Below are positions 1 through 5,165 of a stretch of 5,165 nucleotides of DNA, in pieces. Each line of letters begins with the position of its first letter. Within the stretch, counting starts at the first letter, position 1. Below the pieces are notes generated by a model that was given only the letters and a program-made list of their open reading frames with translations, was not told where the DNA came from and made no database searches. A program made the translations under genes and the position numbers. Source of the DNA: an uncultured Lachnospiraceae bacterium (GTDB taxonomy: Bacteria; Bacillota; Clostridia; Lachnospirales; Lachnospiraceae); contig CACZNY010000376.1 in assembly GCA_902782655.1 (NCBI GenBank), forward strand, positions 1-5,165, written 5' to 3'.

Positions 1-1956
1 ACGAGTAATCCCAGCCGATATAATCCTATCTCCCACCCCGATAATAATGCGGTGAGGCGATCCATGGTTCTGGAAAAGATGCTTCAGCAGGGATATATAA
101 CTGATGAAGCATATCAGAAGGCTATGGCAGATGATCCCTATGACCGTATTCAAAAGGTTAATTCCAAGACAGAACAGAACTCCATAAATACATATTTTGT
201 GGATGCCATGGTTCAGGAGATCATGGAGGATTTTCAGGAGGAGCTTGGGTATACCGAAAACCAGGCATACAACATGCTCTATTCCGGCGGCCTTCAGATA
301 TTTACTACACAGGATTCATCTATACAGAAGATCTGTGACGAAGTGACAGCTGATCCCGAGCTTTATCCTGATAAAACAGAATATCTTCTGGATTACAGGG
401 TGACTGGAGTGGATAAGGATGACAATGTTCAGAATTTTTCATCACAGATGATGGAGGTTTACTTCAAGGATCAGGGCCGTAACGGCTATGACAGACTGTA
501 CGCCTCCGAGGAGGAAGCCAGAGAGGATGCTGAAGTATACAAGAAATACATTGAGAGTGAGGGGTACTCGGTAGAAGCGGAGACGATATCCATAACGCCC
601 CAGCCTCAAATATCCCTTACGATAGAGGATCAGTCTACGGGATATGTGAAAGCGATCGTGGGGGGGAGAGGGAAAAAAGAAGCCTCTCTTACCCTGAACC
701 GTGCTACGGATACGGTAAGACAGCCGGGGTCGACCTTTAAGGTCGTTTCCACTTATGCACCGGCCTTTGATACGGGGCAAAAGACATTGGGCACGGTCAC
801 CGTGGATGAGCCGTTTAACTATATAAACGGAAGACCCGTATCAAACTGGTATTCCTCGGGATATAAAGGGCCGGTGACCTTGAGATATGCCATAGAGCAG
901 TCCATGAACATTATTGCGGTGAAGACTCTTACCGATATTACACCGCAGGTAGGATATGATTATCTGCTGAAATTTGGATTCACTACACTGGTAGATAACG
1001 AGGTCAGGTATGATGGCTCGGTCATGTCCGATGTACAGCAGGCTCTTGCTCTTGGGGGTATCACGCACGGAGTAAAGAATTATGAGCTTAATGCGGCATA
1101 CGCGACCATAGCGAACGGTGGGGTATATCACAAGCCGGTATTCTATACGAAGATACTTGACCATGACGGGAATGTGCTGATAGACAAGACCGGAGATCCG
1201 GGAAGACAGGTTATAGGAGAAGCGGCGGCATATCTTTGTACGTCAGCCATGGAAGATGTTGTTACAAAGGGAACCGGAGCGTCTGTCAACTTTGGAACAC
1301 AGAAGATCGCAGGGAAGACCGGAACGACCACCGGGGAGAATGATGTATGGTTTGCGGGATATACGCATTATTACACCTGTACGACCTGGGCAGGATATGA
1401 CAATAACAAAAAGATGTATGATAAAGCTCAGCAGAGGCTTGCACGAACGGTCTGGAGGGCTGTTATGGAGCCGATACATGAGGGGCTGCCGGAGGTTGAT
1501 TTTGAACAGCCGCCGGATGTAACCACCGCAACGGTCTGTAAAATGACCGGCAATCTGGCATCGGATTTTGACAGGGCTGCGGGAACAGCTCACACGGAGT
1601 TTTACCGTGTTGATACTATACCGACACAGGTGTGTAACGGAGTGCACAGCTCGTCATACAGCTATATCTGCGGACTTACAGGCCAGGCTGCATCGGAGAC
1701 CTGTCCTTTCAGGGTGGCGGGTACGCCGATAAATCATGGCTGGTGTCCACATTCCCTGGATGCGAACGGAGCGCAGAGAACCGATTCCGTGCCTTCGGGG
1801 TATTCGGGCGGCGCTGATTCTTCCGGTAACGGCGCTGCAGCCGGTGGAGGAGAGGAGAACGGAGATATAGGAGCAATAGATCCCAATCTGCTCGCGGCAC
1901 TTCTTGCGCAGCAGCAGGCGGCAGCGGCAGCAGCAGCGGCGGCGGGAGTTCCGTAG
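1..1956 (+). CDS. Class A penicillin-binding protein (PBP1A type), 5' end missing
   Basis: Bifunctional peptidoglycan synthase, membrane-anchored and acting outside the membrane: glycosyltransferase family 51 (GT51) polymerises glycan strands from lipid II and the transpeptidase crosslinks stem peptides. The frame is open from base 1, so the gene begins upstream; the GTG at 52 is internal. Counting residues from base 1 (651 visible), residues 1-45 are the end of GT51 (PSRYNP, then RR..VL.KMLQQGYIT). Residues about 46-116 match the usual post-GT51 segment (YFVDAMVQEI, GGLQIFTTQD), and 117-205 form an acidic linker. The transpeptidase spans about 206-480 with all three motifs: STFK (nucleophile Ser244, bases 730-741), SMN (Ser301, 901-909) and KTGT (Lys439, 1315-1326). 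A tail with five cysteines (513-582) and a Gly/Ser/Ala-rich end follow. The cytoplasmic tail, TM helix and catalytic Glu of GT51 lie outside the window. Family assignment is very secure; the exact paralog (pbpA/ponA/mrcA-like) is not. Confidence 0.95.
   Translation, partial: TSNPSRYNPISHPDNNAVRRSMVLEKMLQQGYITDEAYQKAMADDPYDRIQKVNSKTEQNSINTYFVDAMVQEIMEDFQEELGYTENQAYNMLYSGGLQIFTTQDSSIQKICDEVTADPELYPDKTEYLLDYRVTGVDKDDNVQNFSSQMMEVYFKDQGRNGYDRLYASEEEAREDAEVYKKYIESEGYSVEAETISITPQPQISLTIEDQSTGYVKAIVGGRGKKEASLTLNRATDTVRQPGSTFKVVSTYAPAFDTGQKTLGTVTVDEPFNYINGRPVSNWYSSGYKGPVTLRYAIEQSMNIIAVKTLTDITPQVGYDYLLKFGFTTLVDNEVRYDGSVMSDVQQALALGGITHGVKNYELNAAYATIANGGVYHKPVFYTKILDHDGNVLIDKTGDPGRQVIGEAAAYLCTSAMEDVVTKGTGASVNFGTQKIAGKTGTTTGENDVWFAGYTHYYTCTTWAGYDNNKKMYDKAQQRLARTVWRAVMEPIHEGLPEVDFEQPPDVTTATVCKMTGNLASDFDRAAGTAHTEFYRVDTIPTQVCNGVHSSSYSYICGLTGQAASETCPFRVAGTPINHGWCPHSLDANGAQRTDSVPSGYSGGADSSGNGAAAGGGEENGDIGAIDPNLLAALLAQQQAAAAAAAAAGVP
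1906..1944 (+). repeat. CAG/GCN triplet-repeat tract coding the Gln/Ala C-terminus
   Basis: Thirteen consecutive codons consist only of GCG, GCA and CAG: one Ala, three Gln, then nine Ala. The tract ends four codons before the stop (Gly-Val-Pro-stop). It is an imperfect trinucleotide repeat at the extreme 3' end of the PBP gene, after a Gly/Ser/Ala-rich stretch. Gain or loss of whole triplets would change tail length without breaking the frame. Low-complexity tails are common on clostridial class A PBPs; length variation here is my inference. Confidence 0.75.
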
Positions 1957-1964
1957 GAAGACAT

Positions 1965-1983
1965 AATGCAAAAAAGCATTTTG
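1965..1983 (+). terminator. Weak hairpin after the PBP gene, doubtful terminator
   Basis: AATGC (1965-1969) pairs with GCATT (1976-1980) across a six-A loop, and the right arm runs into TTG, giving four consecutive T (1979-1982). The stem is only 5 bp and AT-rich, so it would be a poor intrinsic terminator. It lies 8 bases after the PBP stop and overlaps the region where the -35 of the ppdK promoter would fall. Read-through from the PBP gene into ppdK is therefore possible. Confidence 0.2.
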
Positions 1984-1994
1984 TGAGTTATAAT
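1966..1994 (+). promoter_or_regulatory. Probable sigma-A promoter of ppdK
   Basis: A perfect TATAAT -10 box lies at 1989-1994 in an AT-rich stretch. At the normal 17-base spacing the -35 position (1966-1971, ATGCAA) matches TTGACA at only three of six bases, and there is no extended -10 TG. Strength may thus depend on an activator or on the AT-rich context. Transcription would start near 2000-2002, giving a leader of about 50 bases before the ppdK start. I saw no riboswitch-like structure in that leader, only a 4-bp CCGA/TCGG pairing (2004-2018). Confidence 0.45.
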
Positions 1995-2035
1995 TTATTA
2001 TTGCCGATGGTATTTCGGGAAGAAAAATGTATTTT

Positions 2036-2041
2036 GGAGGG
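2036..2041 (+). promoter_or_regulatory. Ribosome binding site that fixes the ppdK start
   Basis: GGAGGG at 2036-2041 is a near-ideal Shine-Dalgarno core, followed by nine bases before the ATG at 2051. It rules against the earlier in-frame ATG at 2027, because that start would place this motif inside the coding region and add eight residues (MYFGGKSK) ahead of the conserved N-terminus. Confidence 0.9.
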
Positions 2042-2050
2042 AAAAGTAAA

Positions 2051-4678
2051 ATGAAAAAATGGGTGTATCTTTTTACTGAAGGCAACGCTGATATGCGTGA
2101 GCTTTTGGGTGGGAAGGGAGCTAATCTGGCGGAAATGACCAACCTTGGTCTGCCGGTTCCTCAGGGCTTTACTATTACCACTGAAGCCTGTACTCAGTAC
2201 TATGAGGATGGCAGGGAGATCAATGATGAGATCTTTGGCCAGATTATGGAGTATGTGGACAAGCTTCAGGAGATAACCGGCAAGAAATTCGGCGACAAAG
2301 ATAACCCTTTGCTCGTTTCGGTTCGATCGGGGGCGAGAGCTTCGATGCCTGGTATGATGGATACCATACTTAATCTCGGTCTGAATGAGACTGTCGTTAA
2401 TACTCTCGCGGAAAAATCGAATAATCCCAGGTGGGCGTGGGACTGCTACAGAAGGTTCATCCAGATGTATTCGGATGTTGTTATGGAGGTCGGAAAGAAA
2501 TATTTCGAGCAGCTCATTGATAAGATGAAATCCAAAAAGGGAGTGACCCAGGATGTTGAGCTTGATGCAGAAGATCTGAAGGAACTCGCAAATCAGTTTA
2601 AGGAAGAATACAAAAGCAAGATAGGCAAGGATTTCCCGTCTGATCCCAAGGATCAGCTTGTAGGGGCAATAAAGGCGGTCTTCAGATCATGGGATAATCC
2701 CCGGGCAAACGTTTACAGAAGAGATAACGATATTCCGTATTCCTGGGGGACTGCTGTAAATGTCCAGTCGATGGCATTCGGAAACATGGGAGATGACTGC
2801 GGTACAGGTGTGGCGTTTACGAGGAATCCCGCTACAGGTGAAAAGGGTCTGTTCGGCGAATTCCTTACAAATGCGCAGGGGGAGGATGTTGTTGCAGGTG
2901 TGCGTACTCCCATGAAGATTTCTGAAATGGAAGAGAAATTTCCTGAGGCATTTTCGCAGTTTTCGGACGTATGCAAAACCCTGGAAGAGCATTACAGGGA
3001 TATGCAGGATATGGAATTCACGGTGGAGCATGGAAAGCTGTATATGCTTCAGACAAGGAATGGAAAAAGAACAGCGGCGGCTGCGCTTAAGATCGCCTGC
3101 GACCTTGTGGATGCGGGGATGAGGACAGAGGAAGAAGCAGTTGCGATGATAGAGCCCAGAAACCTTGATACGCTCCTTCATCCCACATTTGATCAGAGTG
3201 CGCTCGTCAGGGCGCGTCTCATAGGAAAGGCTCTCGGTGCTGCTCCCGGTGCTGCCTGCGGTAAGATAGTGTTTACCGCGGCTGATGCTGAGGATTGGGC
3301 AGCAAGAGGAGAGAAGGTTGTGCTTGTAAGACTGGAAACTTCTCCCGAGGATATCACGGGAATGAAGGTAGCTCAGGGAATCCTTACAGTGCGCGGAGGC
3401 ATGACGAGTCATGCAGCCGTCGTTGCAAGAGGGATGGGGGCATGCTGTGTTTCCGGCTGCGGGGACATTATCATGGATGAAGCAAATAAGAAATTCACTC
3501 TTGCAGGAAAAGAATACCATGAGGGAGATATTATTTCCTTTGACGGAACCACCGGAAATATATATGACGGAGCTGTACCCACGGTGGACGCAAAAATAGC
3601 CGGAGAATTCGGGAGGATCATGGGATGGGCTGATAAGTTCCGAACCCTTAAGGTCAGAACAAATGCGGATACTCCCCGGGATGCAAAGAAAGCAAGAGAG
3701 CTTGGAGCTGAGGGTATCGGACTCTGCCGTACAGAGCATATGTTCTTTGACGAAGACAGGATAGAGGCATTCCGGGAGATGATAGTATCTGATACCCTGG
3801 AAGAGAGAGAGGAAGCACTTAAGAAGATCGAGCCTTTGCAGCAGGGAGACTTTGAGCAGCTTTTTGAGGCAATGGAAGGTAATCCTGTCACCATAAGATT
3901 CCTGGATCCTCCTCTTCATGAGTTTGTCCCCAAGACAGAGGCTGATATCGAGAAGCTTGCAAAAGCAAAGGGGAAGTCTGTAGATGAGATCAGAACCAAG
4001 ATAGACAGCCTTGTAGAATTCAATCCCATGATGGGTCATCGCGGGATCAGGCTTGACGTCACATATCCCGAGATAGCAAAAATGCAGACTGTCGCGGTAA
4101 TAAGGGCTGCAGTCAACATACAAAAAAAGCACAAGGATTGGAAACTGGTTCCTGAGATAATGATACCTCTTGTAGGTGATGTAAAAGAACTGAAATATGT
4201 AAAGGATATAGTGGTAGAGGCTGCCGACAAGGAGCTTAAGGCGCTTAAGACCAATCTCAGGTATGAGGTCGGAACTATGATAGAGATCCCCAGGGCGGCG
4301 CTTACCGCGGATAAGATCGCAGCTGATGCCGAGTTCTTCTGCTTCGGTACCAATGATCTTACTCAGATGACATACGGTTTTTCGAGAGATGATGCGGGCA
4401 AATTCCTGCAGGCATATTATGAGAGGAAGATATTTGAGAACGATCCATTTGCAAAGCTTGACCAGGATGGTGTGGGAGAACTCATGGATATGGCGCTTAA
4501 GAAGGGAAAGAGCGTCAGGCCGGAGCTTCATTGCGGTATCTGCGGCGAACATGGCGGTGATCCCTCGTCCATAGAGTTCTGCAACAAGATCGGTCTGGAC
4601 TACGTATCATGCAGTCCGTTCCGTGTCCCGATAGCCCGTCTGGCAGCGGCTCAGGCAGCTATAGCACAAAAGAAATAA
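2051..4678 (+). CDS. ppdK: Pyruvate, phosphate dikinase (PPDK, EC 2.7.9.1)
   Basis: Cytosolic enzyme catalysing ATP + Pi + pyruvate = AMP + PPi + PEP; in anaerobic clostridia it often runs toward pyruvate and ATP in PPi-linked glycolysis. The product is 875 aa, almost the 874 aa of the C. symbiosum enzyme. Domain 1 (about 1-340) is the ATP-grasp nucleotide-binding part: GGKGANLAEM with Lys22, Arg92 in SVRSGARASMPG, and Glu322, Gln334 and Arg336 near its end. Domain 2 (about 385-510) is the swivelling phosphohistidine domain, GGMTSHAAVVARG, with His454 as phosphocarrier and Thr452 at the position phosphorylated by the PDRP regulatory kinase/phosphorylase in other species. Domain 3 (about 530-875) is the PEP/pyruvate TIM barrel: Arg560 (CRTEHMFF), Arg616 (TIRFLDPP), Glu745 (MIEIPR), Asn768/Asp769 (GTNDLTQ) and the acid/base Cys831 (GICGEHGGDP). 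Every active-site motif checked is intact. Residue roles come from the known C. symbiosum enzyme. No PDRP gene is in the window. The gene has its own likely promoter and terminator. Confidence 0.98.
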   Translation: MKKWVYLFTEGNADMRELLGGKGANLAEMTNLGLPVPQGFTITTEACTQYYEDGREINDEIFGQIMEYVDKLQEITGKKFGDKDNPLLVSVRSGARASMPGMMDTILNLGLNETVVNTLAEKSNNPRWAWDCYRRFIQMYSDVVMEVGKKYFEQLIDKMKSKKGVTQDVELDAEDLKELANQFKEEYKSKIGKDFPSDPKDQLVGAIKAVFRSWDNPRANVYRRDNDIPYSWGTAVNVQSMAFGNMGDDCGTGVAFTRNPATGEKGLFGEFLTNAQGEDVVAGVRTPMKISEMEEKFPEAFSQFSDVCKTLEEHYRDMQDMEFTVEHGKLYMLQTRNGKRTAAAALKIACDLVDAGMRTEEEAVAMIEPRNLDTLLHPTFDQSALVRARLIGKALGAAPGAACGKIVFTAADAEDWAARGEKVVLVRLETSPEDITGMKVAQGILTVRGGMTSHAAVVARGMGACCVSGCGDIIMDEANKKFTLAGKEYHEGDIISFDGTTGNIYDGAVPTVDAKIAGEFGRIMGWADKFRTLKVRTNADTPRDAKKARELGAEGIGLCRTEHMFFDEDRIEAFREMIVSDTLEEREEALKKIEPLQQGDFEQLFEAMEGNPVTIRFLDPPLHEFVPKTEADIEKLAKAKGKSVDEIRTKIDSLVEFNPMMGHRGIRLDVTYPEIAKMQTVAVIRAAVNIQKKHKDWKLVPEIMIPLVGDVKELKYVKDIVVEAADKELKALKTNLRYEVGTMIEIPRAALTADKIAADAEFFCFGTNDLTQMTYGFSRDDAGKFLQAYYERKIFENDPFAKLDQDGVGELMDMALKKGKSVRPELHCGICGEHGGDPSSIEFCNKIGLDYVSCSPFRVPIARLAAAQAAIAQKK

Positions 4679-4683
4679 ACGCG

Positions 4684-4697
4684 ATACAGATCTGTAT
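4684..4697. repeat. Perfect 14-bp palindrome just after ppdK
   Basis: ATACAGATCTGTAT is its own reverse complement with no spacer. It begins six bases after the last base of the ppdK stop codon and ends 13 bases before the terminator stem. The symmetry is that of a site for a dimeric DNA-binding protein, but the position downstream of a gene is unusual for an operator. As RNA it could form only a short hairpin because there is no loop. Chance occurrence or a 3' UTR element is equally possible. Confidence 0.5.
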
Positions 4698-4710
4698 ACC
4701 AGATGTTGAT

Positions 4711-4750
4711 CAAACAGGATTCCTTTAGCGGAATCCTGTTTGTTTTGTTT
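4711..4750 (+). terminator. Strong intrinsic terminator of ppdK
   Basis: A perfect 13-bp stem is formed by bases 4711-4723 (CAAACAGGATTCC) and 4730-4742 (GGAATCCTGTTTG) with a six-base loop TTTAGC. It is followed at once by TTTTGTTT (4743-4750). Stem and U-rich tail are the standard signature of a Rho-independent terminator on the plus strand, 33 bases after the ppdK stop. On the minus strand the same stem is not followed by a T tract beyond the three T inside the arm, so it probably serves mainly ppdK. Confidence 0.93.
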
Positions 4751-4797
4751 GGGTGATAGGGCTGTCGAGTGAGCGCACATTTGACTGCCTGCTTGAC

Positions 4798-4830
4798 AAT
4801 CGGGCAAAAGCTCCTTTTAAAGGCCTGATT
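4798..4830. repeat. Interrupted inverted repeat at the 3' end of the minus-strand gene
   Basis: AATCGGGC (4798-4805) pairs with GCCTGATT (4823-4830) through eight positions, one a G-T wobble when read as plus-strand RNA and an A-C mismatch as minus-strand RNA. Inside it AAAAG (4806-4810) can pair with CTTTT (4814-4818) across a three-base loop, leaving AAAG bulged. The outer arm overlaps the last base of the minus-strand stop codon region. No T tract follows on either strand, so it is not a standard terminator; it may still stabilise the 3' end of the minus-strand transcript. Confidence 0.3.
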
Positions 4831-5165
4831 TACGGAAACAGAATCTTAATGATATATCTCAGCCGGTTTTGTTCCTTTAGCACTTTTAACAGCAGTCTGC
4901 GGCATTTATATATTTTCTCAGTATCGGTAACAAAGCTGCCAGGCTTTGAATAGAGAACGGTTTCATAGTCGGAGATGAAAGCTAAGGCTTCCGGCATTAC
5001 AGCGCTGCTGATCCTGCTGCGGTATTCAGAAAGTGTTTCGCCTTCGGTGAGGCCACATCCCAACAGCTTTAATATGTTCAAACAATCCTTTGAAAGAAAT
5101 ATCTGTCTTTCCATAGCGTTAAGGGCTCTGAGCCGATGTCTTTGAAGCAGCCGGTTTATCAGAAC
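4830..5165 (-). CDS. C-terminal fragment of a probable transglutaminase-like/DUF4129 membrane protein
   Basis: The minus-strand frame is open from the right window edge to a TAA at 4832-4830, giving 111 residues of a gene whose start lies beyond the window. The ATG at 5114 is preceded by coherent in-frame sequence and is probably internal. The fragment has no signal peptide or membrane segment. It reads as a basic stretch (LLQRHRLRALN), then a helix leading to GLTEGETLSEYRSRI, then a helical part with SDYETVLYS and a basic C-terminus. The GETLxEYxxR block followed by a YExxxYS element resembles the cytoplasmic C-terminal DUF4129 region found after the last membrane helix of bacterial transglutaminase-like proteins, often near MoxR ATPase and DUF58 genes. 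That resemblance is recalled, not searched. The catalytic Cys-His-Asp domain would be outside the window. The gene converges on ppdK, 151 bases apart. The reading frame is likely real; the family call is moderate. Confidence 0.62.
   Translation of the reverse strand, partial: VLINRLLQRHRLRALNAMERQIFLSKDCLNILKLLGCGLTEGETLSEYRSRISSAVMPEALAFISDYETVLYSKPGSFVTDTEKIYKCRRLLLKVLKEQNRLRYIIKILFP

Noticed and set aside
52..54. GTG at 52 as the PBP start
   Set aside because: Codons 1-51 encode conserved GT51 sequence (PSRYNP) in the same frame, so the gene starts upstream of the window.
660..679. G7 run followed closely by an A6 run in the PBP gene, possible phase-variable or frameshift site
   Set aside because: The tract encodes the conserved VGGRGKK segment in frame and the protein continues intact to the stop. 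The A run is not in the register needed for the A-AAA-AAG programmed slippery heptamer.
2027..2050. Earlier in-frame ATG for ppdK at 2027
   Set aside because: The strong Shine-Dalgarno at 2036-2041 lies downstream of it and fits the ATG at 2051. The added residues MYFGGKSK are not part of the conserved PPDK N-terminus.
2687..4552. 621-codon open frame on the minus strand inside ppdK
   Set aside because: Its codons are the exact reverse complements of ppdK codons, so it stays open simply because this part of ppdK avoids TTA, CTA and TCA codons. The translation has no recognisable domain and odd composition (Cys, His, Ser and Leu rich), while the plus strand encodes a fully conserved PPDK.
4607..4807. 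66-codon minus-strand open frame across the end of ppdK
   Set aside because: It runs through the terminator hairpin and the 3' end of ppdK, has no ribosome binding site that I can see and no family resemblance.
4793..4821. TTGACA at 4793-4798 as a plus-strand promoter
   Set aside because: The -10 at proper spacing (TTTAAA, 4816-4821) is poor, and no plus-strand gene follows.
4753..4953. 66-codon plus-strand open frame after the ppdK terminator
   Set aside because: It lacks a ribosome binding site and most of it is antisense to the better supported minus-strand coding frame.

Overview
The window looks like an ordinary chromosomal stretch from an anaerobic Firmicute of the Clostridia, most likely the Lachnospiraceae (Butyrivibrio/Roseburia/C. 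symbiosum-like). That placement is inferred from three things. The PPDK has almost the same length and active-site numbering as the Clostridium symbiosum enzyme. The class A PBP is of the Clostridia type, with a long linker and a Cys-containing, Gly/Ala-rich tail. The fragment at the right edge resembles the C-terminus of a transglutaminase-like membrane protein. GC content is moderate, close to half, and Shine-Dalgarno use is strong. Species cannot be fixed from this window.

Layout: (1) 1-1956, plus strand: the 3' three-quarters of a class A penicillin-binding protein (PBP1A type), cut by the left edge. The end of its glycosyltransferase domain, a long linker, a complete transpeptidase domain and a cysteine-bearing tail ending in poly-alanine are visible. 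(2) 1957-2050: a 94-base gap with a perfect TATAAT box, a weak hairpin and a strong ribosome binding site. (3) 2051-4678, plus strand: complete pyruvate, phosphate dikinase (ppdK), with all the catalytic motifs I could check intact. (4) 4679-4829: a gap holding a perfect 14-bp palindrome, a textbook intrinsic terminator and a second, less certain inverted repeat. (5) 4830-5165, minus strand: the C-terminal 111 residues of a convergent gene that runs off the right edge, probably a transglutaminase-like/DUF4129 membrane protein.

The genes do not form an obvious pathway. The PBP builds and crosslinks peptidoglycan, while PPDK interconverts PEP and pyruvate in PPi-linked glycolysis or gluconeogenesis. 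The ppdK gene probably has its own promoter, ends at its own terminator, and faces a convergent unrelated gene. I found no mobile element, CRISPR array, RNA gene or evident novel system. The points worth a second look are small: the duplicated Cys motif and triplet-repeat tail of the PBP, and the palindromic elements just after ppdK.
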